32,684 nucleotides of DNA, taken from the NCBI GenBank assembly GCA_964444225.1, contig CAYUFM010000011.1, positions 1 through 32,684 on the forward strand, read 5' to 3'. This document shows positions 13,162-21,533 of the stretch, piece after piece. Below the pieces are notes generated by a model, which was not told where the DNA came from, ran no database searches, and worked only from the letters and a program-made list of their open reading frames with translations. The stretch's first letter is position 1. Each line of letters opens with the position of its first letter. This DNA comes from JALHOM01 sp964444225. GTDB lineage: Bacteria > Patescibacteriota > Saccharimonadia > Saccharimonadales > 2-12-FULL-41-12. The translations under genes were made by a program, and so were the position numbers.

Positions 13162-14814
13162 ATGAAAAACATCAAGGATGAACTTTCGCAGTTAATTGAG
13201 GGAGATGTTTCTAACAGTAGTAGTCTGTTAGATGAGTTTAGTCATGACGCAAGCATGTTCGAACTTAGGCCAGAATTAGTCGTTGCCCCAAAGAATAGTT
13301 CGGACGTGAAAAAAATTATCAAATATGTGGGTCAGGCAAAAAAGATCCACCCTAGCTTATCGATAACTGCTCGAAGCGCAGGGACTGATATGAGTGGCGG
13401 TGCTATAACCGAGTCCATTCTACTAGATATGAAGAAATATTTTACAGAGATAAAGTCTGTCAGTAGCACCAAGGCAAATGTTGAGCCAGGGGTATTTTAC
13501 CGTGACTTTGAGAAAGAAACGCTAAAACATGATGCCTTGATGCCCTCTTTTCCTGCAAGCCGTGACCTATGTACGGTGGGTGGGATGGTCGCCAATAACT
13601 CAGGGGGCGAAAAGTCTTTGCAGTATGGCAAGACCGAAAAGTTTGTTACTTCCCTGAAGGTCGTTTTTGCAGACGGTAACGAATACGAGGTTAGGCCACT
13701 TAGCAAAGAAGAACTAAGGAAAAAAGTGGCTTTAAAAACTTTCGAGGGTAAAGTTTACAAAGAAGTTTTTAAACTAGTTGACGATAATTACGATGCTATA
13801 AAAGCGGCAAAACCCAAAGTTTCAAAGGATTCTACAGGTTATCATCTTTGGAATGTATGGGATCGAGAATCGGGCGTTTTTGACCTTAATCAGGCAATTA
13901 TAGGATCACAAGGCACTCTAGGTATTGTCACGGACATTAACTTTAGACTTATTCCTGCTCCAAAATTTTCTGGAACACTTGTTATATTTGTAAAAAAATC
14001 AAAACACCTTGGGAATATTATAAACGACACTCTTCGACACAAACCAGTAAGTTTTGAAGGGTTTGATAATCATACTTTGATGTTAAGCTTTAAACTATTT
14101 TTCTATTTTAGAAAAAAACTAGGAATTTGGGGTATGGTAAAACTTGGACTGCAACTTCTTCCCGATGCTTTAATTTTAATGCGCGGTATCCCAGAAATGG
14201 TGCTCTTAGTTGAATTTAACGGAGAAACTCAAGACGAAGTATCAAGAAGGGTCCACAATCTTAGGTTAGAACTAAAGAAATACGGTAATGACATGCTGTT
14301 TGAAGAAGACGAGACAGAAGCAAAAGCACGTAAATTTAGAATAATGCGCAGAGAAAGTTTTAACTTGCTTCGACAAAAGGTTAAAGACAAGCATACGGCT
14401 CCATTTATCGATGACCTTGTTGTGCCGCCACATCATTTACCTAAGTTTTTGCCAGAACTTAGAGATATAATCAAAAAGTATAAGTTTTTGGCAACTGTTC
14501 AGGGGCATTTTGGCGACGGTAATTTTCATGTAATCCCACTGATGAAGATAGAAGATACCCTAGAGCGCATTAAGCTAGAGCCAGCTATGAAAGAAGTAAA
14601 TGAACTGGTTATGAAATATGGCGGAAGTCTCAGTGGTGAGCACAACGACGGTATGAGCCGTGGTCCGTGGTTGTACCAAATGTATAGCCCCGAAATTATG
14701 GGATATTTTAAAGATTTAAAAAATATTTTTGACGAAGACAACATTTTTAATCCACACAAAAAAATTGATTCTGACTGGGACTATAGTATGTCCCATATAC
14801 GTGAACATTTCTAA
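13162..14814 (+). CDS. FAD-linked dehydrogenase of the D-lactate/glycolate dehydrogenase (GlcD/Dld-like) family
   Basis: A GGGAG ribosome-binding site precedes the ATG. The 550-residue protein has an FAD-binding-4 (PCMH) domain at about 35-240, with 'SITARSAGTDMSGGAI', 'VEPGVFYRDFE', 'DLCTVGGMVANNSGGEKSLQ' and 'IIGSQGTLGIVTDINFRLIP'. A C-terminal FAD-oxidase domain contains 'VQGHFGDGNFHVIP', 'LSGEHNDGMSRG' and 'IFNPHKKID'. Family members oxidise 2-hydroxy acids such as D-lactate or glycolate and pass electrons to quinone or another carrier. The usual 'EHGxG' is 'EHNDG' here. With no iron-sulfur subunit nearby, a single-chain Dld-like enzyme is most likely. Close to the oxidase, it is a plausible quinone reducer; the substrate is not determined. 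Confidence 0.85.
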   Translation: MKNIKDELSQLIEGDVSNSSSLLDEFSHDASMFELRPELVVAPKNSSDVKKIIKYVGQAKKIHPSLSITARSAGTDMSGGAITESILLDMKKYFTEIKSVSSTKANVEPGVFYRDFEKETLKHDALMPSFPASRDLCTVGGMVANNSGGEKSLQYGKTEKFVTSLKVVFADGNEYEVRPLSKEELRKKVALKTFEGKVYKEVFKLVDDNYDAIKAAKPKVSKDSTGYHLWNVWDRESGVFDLNQAIIGSQGTLGIVTDINFRLIPAPKFSGTLVIFVKKSKHLGNIINDTLRHKPVSFEGFDNHTLMLSFKLFFYFRKKLGIWGMVKLGLQLLPDALILMRGIPEMVLLVEFNGETQDEVSRRVHNLRLELKKYGNDMLFEEDETEAKARKFRIMRRESFNLLRQKVKDKHTAPFIDDLVVPPHHLPKFLPELRDIIKKYKFLATVQGHFGDGNFHVIPLMKIEDTLERIKLEPAMKEVNELVMKYGGSLSGEHNDGMSRGPWLYQMYSPEIMGYFKDLKNIFDEDNIFNPHKKIDSDWDYSMSHIREHF

Positions 14815-14819
14815 GCAGA

Positions 14820-14848
14820 TTGCCCTATCTGTAAAACTGCGCTACATT
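14820..14848 (+). promoter_or_regulatory. Promoter of the alpha/beta hydrolase gene with leaderless geometry
   Basis: TTGCCC at 14820-14825 and TACATT at 14843-14848 are exactly 17 bp apart. The GTG start codon at 14856 follows 7 nt after the -10, so transcription would begin at or next to the start codon. This is the clearest -35/-10/start arrangement of the leaderless type in the window. Confidence 0.55.
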
Positions 14849-14855
14849 TAGAGTA

Positions 14856-15767
14856 GTGGATCTCAAAAAACATATAAAACCGCTATATATGAACGGCCTG
14901 AGTGGTCGTATGCTAAATTTGCCCTCAAAAAACCCCAAGTATAATCGAGAAATACTGCTACTCTGCGGTCATCATTCAAGCATAGAGCGCATGGATGCAT
15001 TTATTGAAGTATTTAATGATTACGGCAACGTTACTGTTCCGGACTTGCCTGGTTTTGGTGGAATGGAACCTTTTTATAAAATTGGCAAAAAACCAACCAT
15101 CGACAACTACGCTGATTACTTGGCTGCATTTATTAAACTGAGATACAAGAGAAAAAAATTTGTAGTTATCGGTATGTCCTTTTCTGTTCCGGTGTTCGTT
15201 AGAATGCTTCAAAAGTATCCTCAGTTGCAAGATCGAGTCGAGTTCTGCGTAAGTCTTTCAGGCTTCGTACATAAAGAGGATTTCAGATTTAATAAATTTG
15301 AATTGGGAGTAATAAAATACCTTGTTTTTATATTCTCTCGCAAATCGACCTCTTATTTAGTGGGTAAGGTCTTGCTAAAAGAAAAGGTTATTCAAACCGT
15401 CTACAAAGTTGACTACCTCAATAGAAAAAATAGAAAATCTGATTTAGCATCAATAAAATCGCGAATTAAATTAGATTCTAGACTTTGGGCAATAAACGAT
15501 TTTCGTACAGCAATTTATACATATTATGAAATGATGTCTATTGATCTATGTGATGTGCAGGTTAAATCTCAAATTTATCATTTGACCTCAGAGGCCGATC
15601 ACTTCTTTCACAAAGAGATTGTTGAACAGCATATGCAGATTATTTTCAAGAACTTTCATTCTACAAAGACAACTCAAAATGTACACGTGCCGGCAATCGA
15701 TGCCCCACTAGATGTAGTAAAGAGCTATATTCCTGAAGAGGTACACAAGCGCCTTAAGATGATATAA
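14856..15767 (+). CDS. Alpha/beta-hydrolase fold protein
   Basis: The frame begins with GTG at 14856, placed by the upstream promoter. The 303-residue protein shows the alpha/beta-hydrolase order: strand 'EILLLCGHHSSIERM' with a likely oxyanion-hole turn, 'YGNVTVPDLPGFGGM', and the nucleophile elbow 'FVVIGMSFSVPVFVRML' with S108. The elbow reads G-M-S-F-S, not the usual G-x-S-x-G. A late 'SEADHFFHKEI' and 'VHVPAIDAP' may supply the acid and base. It is rich in Lys and Tyr and has no signal peptide. Two GT4 glycosyltransferases follow after 15 bp, so it may act on a lipid or glycolipid in the same pathway. Substrate unknown; catalytic competence is likely but not certain. Confidence 0.7.
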   Translation: MDLKKHIKPLYMNGLSGRMLNLPSKNPKYNREILLLCGHHSSIERMDAFIEVFNDYGNVTVPDLPGFGGMEPFYKIGKKPTIDNYADYLAAFIKLRYKRKKFVVIGMSFSVPVFVRMLQKYPQLQDRVEFCVSLSGFVHKEDFRFNKFELGVIKYLVFIFSRKSTSYLVGKVLLKEKVIQTVYKVDYLNRKNRKSDLASIKSRIKLDSRLWAINDFRTAIYTYYEMMSIDLCDVQVKSQIYHLTSEADHFFHKEIVEQHMQIIFKNFHSTKTTQNVHVPAIDAPLDVVKSYIPEEVHKRLKMI

Positions 15768-15782
15768 TTAATATAATAAAAT

Positions 15783-16907
15783 ATGAAAATTGGTTTAGTC
15801 TGTCCTTACAATATTTTTAGTGGTGGTGGCGTACAAGAATGCGTTTTTGCCTTGCAAAAAGAGCTAAATAGCCGAGGCTATGATGCCTACATTATTACCC
15901 CTAAGCCAAGTAAAAATTTAGATAATCATTTAGACAAAGTTATTCTACTGGGCAAATCAAGGCCGATCAGAGCAGCAAAAACTTCCGCACAGATTTCCAT
16001 AAATATAGAAACTGATGCAATAGAGGATGTTTTAAGGTCACATAATTTTGATGTTTTACACTTCCACGAACCGTGGATTCCGATGCTTTCAATGCAGATG
16101 ATGTCTAGTTCTGATGCTGCGCATGTTGCAACTTTTCATGCAGCCATGTCTGAGCGCCGAACTTCCAGAACCGTTGAGAGAGTCATCACACCTTATACCA
16201 AATCAATCTTTAAGTATATTGACGCCCTTACTGCAGTTTCGCCAACAGCCACAAATTATGTAAAAACATTGACCAAAAAACCGATCGAGATAGTGACCAA
16301 TGGTATAGATTTAAAAAAATATAGTTACACCAATAATCACAAACTAGACCCCAAGGTGAAAAAAATTTTTTATGTAGGTCGTCTAGAAAAACGTAAAGGT
16401 CTAAAGTACTTACTTGATGCTTTTAAGCTTTTATCAGATGAAGACTCATCTTATAAATTAATAATTGCAGGTGATGGCCCAGATCGTGAAAAATTAGAAC
16501 TCTATGTAAAGAGAGAAAAAATTAAAAATGTTAAATTTCTTGGGTATATTGACGAAGAAACAAAAGTACAGTTGTTTGGTGAATCTGACATTTTTTGTTC
16601 TCCTGCTTTGTATGGAGAAAGTTTTGGTATAGTTCTGCTTGAGGCTATGGCAAGAGGCTGTGTGGTGGTAGCCGGTGACAATAGTGGATATGCTAGTGTT
16701 ATGGAAGGAAGAGGCCAGATATCACTCGTTAATCCACGTTATACGGTAGATTTTGCTAGGCGAATCAAATTGCTTGCTACTGATGAGATGCTTAGAAGTG
16801 CCTGGAAAGATTGGGCGCTAGAACACGTAAAACAGTTTGATTATAAAAAAGTCGTGGATGGCTATGAGTCTGTATATAAAAATGCCTATGAAAAACACAA
16901 AAAGTAA
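15783..16907 (+). CDS. GT4-family glycosyltransferase (PimA/PimB-like)
   Basis: The 374-residue GT-B enzyme has the glycine loop 'FSGGGVQECVFALQKEL' (G14-G16), 'LHFHEPWIP' (H93, H95), 'ATFHAAMS', the donor-site 'FYVGRLEKRKG' (R200, K205) and the nucleotide-sugar E-x7-E motif E279-S-F-G-I-V-L-L-E287. The closest well-known members are phosphatidylinositol mannosyltransferases and related glycolipid enzymes. It probably transfers a hexose from a nucleotide-sugar to a membrane lipid or envelope glycan on the cytoplasmic face. TATAAT at 15772-15777, 5 nt before the ATG, may give it its own start. It overlaps the next GT4 gene by about 25 bp. Sugar and acceptor are not readable from sequence. Confidence 0.88.
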   Translation: MKIGLVCPYNIFSGGGVQECVFALQKELNSRGYDAYIITPKPSKNLDNHLDKVILLGKSRPIRAAKTSAQISINIETDAIEDVLRSHNFDVLHFHEPWIPMLSMQMMSSSDAAHVATFHAAMSERRTSRTVERVITPYTKSIFKYIDALTAVSPTATNYVKTLTKKPIEIVTNGIDLKKYSYTNNHKLDPKVKKIFYVGRLEKRKGLKYLLDAFKLLSDEDSSYKLIIAGDGPDREKLELYVKREKIKNVKFLGYIDEETKVQLFGESDIFCSPALYGESFGIVLLEAMARGCVVVAGDNSGYASVMEGRGQISLVNPRYTVDFARRIKLLATDEMLRSAWKDWALEHVKQFDYKKVVDGYESVYKNAYEKHKK

Positions 16908-18039
16908 ACTTAAAATTGCTTTTGTACTTGACACTACATTAGATGTCGAAGACGGGGTTCAGCAATATATTTTAGTTCTTGGTAGCTGGCTAAAGCAACA
17001 AGGTCACGAGGTGCATTACATAGTTGGTCAAACAAAACGTACGGATATTGAGAATATCCATAGCTTAACAAAGAATTTTTCAATAAGGTTCAACGGCAAT
17101 AAAGTTATCTATCCCCTACCGACTAGAAATAAAAAAATTAGAGAACTGTTAAATAAAGAAAAGTTTGATATTTTGCACGTGCAGGTCCCTTATAGTCCCG
17201 TTTATGGTGCTAAGTTTGTAAAGTATGCCCCTAAAACCACTGCTGTTATTGGCACTTTCCACATATTGCCTTTTGGAAAAATTGCATATGTCGGAACGTG
17301 GGTTCTCGGACTACTACTAAGAAAGAACCTTCGAAGGTTTGACCAACAAATTAGTGTTTCCAAGGCAAATCAAACGTTTTCTGCTAAGACTTTTGGAATT
17401 AGCAGTATAGTTTTACCAAATATGGTAAAAACGAAAGAATTTAACCCCAAACCTGGTTTTAAACGAGACAATAAGATTGTTGAAATTTTTTATCTAGGCA
17501 GATTAACTGAACGAAAAGGCTGTAAGTATCTTCTAAATGCCTTAGCTATGGTTCAAGACAATTATCCAGAACTTAATTTTAGTCTGAAAATTGCCGGTAA
17601 GGGTGAGCTTCTAGACAATTTGATTCGACAGACCAAAGAACTTAGACTGGACAATAGTGTTGAGTTCCTGGGCTACGTTAGTAACGCTGAAAAAGCGAAG
17701 TTAATGCAAAAGGCCGATATCTCTGTTTTCCCTTCATTTTCTGGTGAATGTTTTGGAATCGTATTAATTGAGGCAATGGCGGCAAAGTCAGGTGTCGTGG
17801 TTGGCGGAGAAAACCCAGGATACTCTTCCGTTTTGGGAAGTGTTGAAGGCAGTCTGGTCAACGTAAAAGACCAAGAAGCTTTTTCCGAACTCCTATACAA
17901 GCACATAAGTGACGAAAACTATCGAACTAAGGTGTTTAATCAGCAACAGAAACTTATTGATCAGTATGACTATGGAGTTGTAGGAAAACAAATTCTAAAT
18001 ATATATCTAAATTGCAAAAAAGAAAGAAATAAAACATAA
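16882..18039 (+). CDS. GT4-family glycosyltransferase (second of pair)
   Basis: The frame is open from 16837. Met codons at 16882 and 16888 both give a start just before the first beta-strand (LKIAFVLDTTLDVEDGVQQY), overlapping the previous gene by 20-26 bp; no ribosome-binding site decides between them. The 385-residue GT-B protein has 'ILHVQVPYSPVYG', 'GTFHILPFG', 'FYLGRLTERKGCKYLLNALA' and E-x7-E in 'SGECFGIVLIEAMA'. It is paralogous to the preceding enzyme and probably adds the next sugar in the same glycolipid or glycan, as tandem PimA/PimB-type genes do. The first glycine loop is shorter (EDGVQQY), a difference that may reflect acceptor specificity. Confidence 0.85.
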   Translation: MPMKNTKSKLKIAFVLDTTLDVEDGVQQYILVLGSWLKQQGHEVHYIVGQTKRTDIENIHSLTKNFSIRFNGNKVIYPLPTRNKKIRELLNKEKFDILHVQVPYSPVYGAKFVKYAPKTTAVIGTFHILPFGKIAYVGTWVLGLLLRKNLRRFDQQISVSKANQTFSAKTFGISSIVLPNMVKTKEFNPKPGFKRDNKIVEIFYLGRLTERKGCKYLLNALAMVQDNYPELNFSLKIAGKGELLDNLIRQTKELRLDNSVEFLGYVSNAEKAKLMQKADISVFPSFSGECFGIVLIEAMAAKSGVVVGGENPGYSSVLGSVEGSLVNVKDQEAFSELLYKHISDENYRTKVFNQQQKLIDQYDYGVVGKQILNIYLNCKKERNKT

Positions 18040-18057
18040 TAACTAATAAGGATTGAT

Positions 18058-19155
18058 ATGAGTAAACACGAAGAGCGAGATATAGTTGTTAAAATAGATA
18101 CCGCCACGGTTATACGCGTTTTGTATATTGTTTTACTTGGTCTTTTATTTTTCAGCCTACTGAGTAAAGTTGTTCAGCCTCTGATACTAATTTTAATTTC
18201 ATTCTTTTTAGCTATTGGGTTAAACCCTGCGGTGTCTTGGATAGCCGGAAAACTAAAATCGGGTAGTCGAACTGTTGCAACTGGAGTTGCCTATTTAGCT
18301 GTCGTTGCATTTTTGGGCACATTTTTTGCTCTTGTGTTTCCGCCAATCGTAAAACAAACTGTCGATTTCGTTAAAGAAGTTCCCGGAACAATCCAAGATT
18401 TACGTGAAAATAATCAATCAGTAAGTAACTTTATCGAAAGGTATAAAATTGACGAAGAAGTTAATCGTTTTACTGATGATTTTAGCTCTAGATTCACAGA
18501 CCTAGGACGACCTGTATTGTCAACTGCAGGTAAGATTGGCACAACTATTGCGAGTATTATAGTAGTTTTTGTTTTGACGTTTATGATGCTTGTAGAAGGA
18601 CCTGGCTGGTTCGATAAGTATGTTAAAACTCTGAGCCCGCCTAAAAGAGAACGTCGTCGCAAGAATGCTAAAAAAATGTATAAGGTTATAGTCGGGTACG
18701 TAAACGGCCAAGTATTAATTGCTGCTCTAGGTGGGTTCTTTGCTACCGCAACACTAATAATATCTAGTCAAATAATGGACGTAACTGTAAACTCAATTGC
18801 CCTAGGGGGTATTGTAGCGCTATTTGCCCTACTTCCGCTTATAGGCACAACAATAGGCGCAGTACTGGTAGTCTTATCAACACTTATTGTTTCTTTACCT
18901 CTCGCGATTGTAATGGCAGTATATTTTGTAGTTTATCAGCAAATAGAAAATGTGACGATCCAACCGTTCATTCAATCTAGAAGTAGTAGCCTAACCCCTC
19001 TTATTGTGTTCGTTTCTGCTATCCTTGGTGTTGCTATAGGTGGTATTTTAGGTGCACTTTTGGCTATCCCGGCTGCAGGATGTATAAAAGTTTTGGTCGA
19101 CGACTATTATTCTCAGAAGACCAAAAAATTAAACTCTGTTCCAGATAACACCTAG
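18058..19155 (+). CDS. AI-2E family transporter (PerM/YhhT-type permease)
   Basis: AAGGAT precedes the ATG by 5 nt. The 365-residue protein has the family's eight-helix pattern: two N-terminal helices (VLYIVLLGLLFFSLLSKV; LILILISFFLAIGLNPAVSW), a third helix 'VAYLAVVAFLGTFFALVFPP', an amphipathic linker at about 105-165, then 'TIASIIVVFVLTFMMLVEGP', 'GYVNGQVLIAALGGFFATAT' and the C-terminal glycine-rich block 'GIVALFALLPLIGTTIGAVL'. The 'ALLPLIGTTIGA' and 'ENVTIQPFIQSR' motifs are typical. Members export autoinducer-2 or exchange Na+/H+; the substrate here is unknown. The gene ends inside the 3' end of cysS on the other strand (27-bp convergent overlap). Confidence 0.88.
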   Translation: MSKHEERDIVVKIDTATVIRVLYIVLLGLLFFSLLSKVVQPLILILISFFLAIGLNPAVSWIAGKLKSGSRTVATGVAYLAVVAFLGTFFALVFPPIVKQTVDFVKEVPGTIQDLRENNQSVSNFIERYKIDEEVNRFTDDFSSRFTDLGRPVLSTAGKIGTTIASIIVVFVLTFMMLVEGPGWFDKYVKTLSPPKRERRRKNAKKMYKVIVGYVNGQVLIAALGGFFATATLIISSQIMDVTVNSIALGGIVALFALLPLIGTTIGAVLVVLSTLIVSLPLAIVMAVYFVVYQQIENVTIQPFIQSRSSSLTPLIVFVSAILGVAIGGILGALLAIPAAGCIKVLVDDYYSQKTKKLNSVPDNT

Positions 19156-20541
19156 ATTAGTATCGTTTAATGCGATTCCCTCGGAAAGTAGCTGATCTCT
19201 AATACTATCTGATTTAGCCCAGTCTTTATTGTTTCGTGCTTGAGTGCGTTCGTTAATTAACGCTTTCTGAGAATCTATAATATCTGAAGAATCAAGTAGG
19301 TTTATCCCTAAGATCTCTTTGATTGCATTTAAGCCTTCGGTAAGAACTGAAACCTGTTCTTTATTTATAGCACCCTTTTCACTGATAGGATCAAAGAACT
19401 CTGTTTCAATATGCGCAATGGCCAGAACGCTATTAAGGTCATTGCTCATGTGCTCCAGTAAAACATCTTTTACGTTGCATACTTCAACAGTATCGTTACC
19501 TATTGGCTGGAACCTTAAGTCAGCAATATTTTGCCAGTGTTGTAGCCTGTTTTTTGTAGCACTCAAAGAATCCCAGCTAAAGTTGCTCTCGGTGCGGTAG
19601 TGGCCTTGGATTGTTAATAGTCTAAATACTTGGGGCTCAAATCCGTGTTTTTTGATGTCGTCTAAAGTGTAGAAGTTATTTAGACTTTTGCTCATTTTTT
19701 TGCCATCAACCAATAAATGATTATTATGAAAAAATATATTACAAAAATCATCATAGCCCGATGCTATTGCCTGGGCAATCTCATTCTCGTGATGAGGAAA
19801 CATTAGATCGATGCCACCACTGTGAATATCAAAAGGAGCTCCAAGTAGCTCTGTACTCATCACGGAACATTCTATATGCCATCCCGGTCGACCCGGCATA
19901 GATACTTTCTCGTTCTTGATTACAAAATCAGCATTCCAAGATGGCTCATCGTCCCTATGCTTCTTCCAGAGTGCAAAATCACTGGCGGTATCTTTATCGT
20001 ATTCATCACTCGATATGCGTGACTGACTTTTGCTTAGATCAATTGCGCCCAATTTTCCATAGCTGTTACCGGCTTCTTGGTATGTGCTAATCGAAAAGTA
20101 AATTCCGTCATCAGATATGTACCCAAAACCATTATCGATAATATTTTGAATCATTTTTATCATTTGAGGGATTGAATCAACAGCAGAAATAAATTTAATA
20201 TTATCTACATTATTACCGACGGACTTAATATCGTTGATAAAAATCTTGGTGTACTTAGCAGTAAGCTGTTTTAGAGCTGGTATAGGTTCCTCGTCAGGAA
20301 ACTCAACCTTGCTATCTCTTATAGTCTTGTCGTCTACGTCAGTAATGTTCATTACATGATTTACATTTAATCCAGAGACTCGTAATGTCCTGGCAAGTAA
20401 ATCCGCGTAAATAAATGCTGAAAGGTTACCAATATGTAACTTGTTATAGACTGTAGGCCCGCAACTATAAAAGCCTATAGCCCCAGTCTTTATCGGTTCG
20501 ATGACATCAGTTTTTCGACTTAATGAATTGTATAATTTCAT
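19129..20541 (-). CDS. cysS: Cysteinyl-tRNA synthetase
   Basis: The 470-residue class I synthetase shows the H36-I-G-N39 signature (VYNKLHIGNLSAF), KMSKS at 282-286, and zinc ligands C27 (SCGPTVY), C225 (HIECSVM), H250 and E254 (FPHHENEIA). It charges tRNA-Cys with cysteine, using zinc to select the thiol. Length is near the usual 460-480. The start codon overlaps the upstream DHH gene's stop by 4 bp (ATGA). It is last in the minus-strand dnaX-to-cysS run, and its 3' end overlaps the plus-strand permease gene by 27 bp. Its intact zinc site contrasts with the loss of zinc ligands in the nearby RecR and DnaX. Confidence 0.97.
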   Translation of the reverse strand: MKLYNSLSRKTDVIEPIKTGAIGFYSCGPTVYNKLHIGNLSAFIYADLLARTLRVSGLNVNHVMNITDVDDKTIRDSKVEFPDEEPIPALKQLTAKYTKIFINDIKSVGNNVDNIKFISAVDSIPQMIKMIQNIIDNGFGYISDDGIYFSISTYQEAGNSYGKLGAIDLSKSQSRISSDEYDKDTASDFALWKKHRDDEPSWNADFVIKNEKVSMPGRPGWHIECSVMSTELLGAPFDIHSGGIDLMFPHHENEIAQAIASGYDDFCNIFFHNNHLLVDGKKMSKSLNNFYTLDDIKKHGFEPQVFRLLTIQGHYRTESNFSWDSLSATKNRLQHWQNIADLRFQPIGNDTVEVCNVKDVLLEHMSNDLNSVLAIAHIETEFFDPISEKGAINKEQVSVLTEGLNAIKEILGINLLDSSDIIDSQKALINERTQARNNKDWAKSDSIRDQLLSEGIALNDTNLGVIWNRV

Positions 20542-21533
20542 AGTTTTATACTGTCTAGTAATTCAGTTGTTTTCTTAATACATTCTAGCTTAGTTTCTTC
20601 AGGATTATTAGCTTTCGATATTTTGAACCCGGCGGCATATTCATGACCCCCACCTCCAAAGTGTTCCGCAATCTTATCAGCGATTTTTATACCAAAGTTT
20701 GTTCTAATCTTTGCTGTTAATTTACCATCAGGGTAGATTTTGAACGCGATTGCAACAAGAACTGTGTCAATCATACGCATTTCATCTAAAACCAGCATAG
20801 ACGGGTTGTATTCATAACTAAATTTCTCAATTTCGCTCCAAGGTATGTCAATTGTTGCAACTCTTTTGTCTACATCAACGCTAACTCTTTGCAAAAGTCT
20901 CCCTTTATATTCAACTAAACGGATAGATTTTTTATTACTTAAGCGACGTCGATCGTCTAGTTCGGCCAAACTTACCCCGTTTTCAAGTAGTCTCGACATA
21001 GTCAGTAGTGTTTTTGGGGTGACAGACTCTGTAGTCATGCCTAGGGTGTCGAAAAGTATTGATGAAGCCAGATATTCTGCAACTTGCTTGTCTATTTTCC
21101 ATGCATTTTTTTCAGAAATTTTAAAAACAATCTCGCCCGTAGAGGATGCAACTTCATTTATTATGTCTGTAGCGAAATTAATTGTCGGTTCTGTTGCGTG
21201 GTGGTCGATGATTACACAGGGTTTTGTCTTTAGCCAATTTATTTCCCCACTTTTCTCCAAAGACTCTAGTAATGAGACTGAGCTAGTGTCTAGAATTATG
21301 CTCAAATCAAAGTTTTTTGGAAGCTCATGCACTATTCTGTCCCATCCAGGCATATGTCTGAGATAAGTTGGTATGTCTACTCCGCAGTAGATACTGACTT
21401 CTTTGCCTAGATTTGCAAGCAAGGTATCTAAAGCTAGTGAGCTAGCTAAACTGTCCCCGTCAGGGTTGTCTGCTTGAATGATTACGATTTTTTTTGCAGA
21501 ATCAACGAGCTTGTTAAATTTATCAATGTTCAT
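20538..21533 (-). CDS. DHH/DHHA1-family phosphoesterase (NrnA-like nanoRNase/pAp phosphatase)
   Basis: The 331-residue protein has a DHH domain with N23-P-D-G-D27, D82 in 'LSIILDTSS', the name-giving D110-H-H112 and a C-terminal DHHA1 domain with 'FGGGGHEYAAGF' (292-303). NrnA-type enzymes degrade 2-5 nt RNAs and dephosphorylate pAp, using Mn2+. The motif I histidine normally found four residues before the first Asp of PDGD is A21 here, which removes one usual metal ligand. The start overlaps the recR stop by ATGA and the stop overlaps cysS by 4 bp, so the genes are coupled. Family confident; exact substrate inferred. Confidence 0.88.
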   Translation of the reverse strand: MNIDKFNKLVDSAKKIVIIQADNPDGDSLASSLALDTLLANLGKEVSIYCGVDIPTYLRHMPGWDRIVHELPKNFDLSIILDTSSVSLLESLEKSGEINWLKTKPCVIIDHHATEPTINFATDIINEVASSTGEIVFKISEKNAWKIDKQVAEYLASSILFDTLGMTTESVTPKTLLTMSRLLENGVSLAELDDRRRLSNKKSIRLVEYKGRLLQRVSVDVDKRVATIDIPWSEIEKFSYEYNPSMLVLDEMRMIDTVLVAIAFKIYPDGKLTAKIRTNFGIKIADKIAEHFGGGGHEYAAGFKISKANNPEETKLECIKKTTELLDSIKL

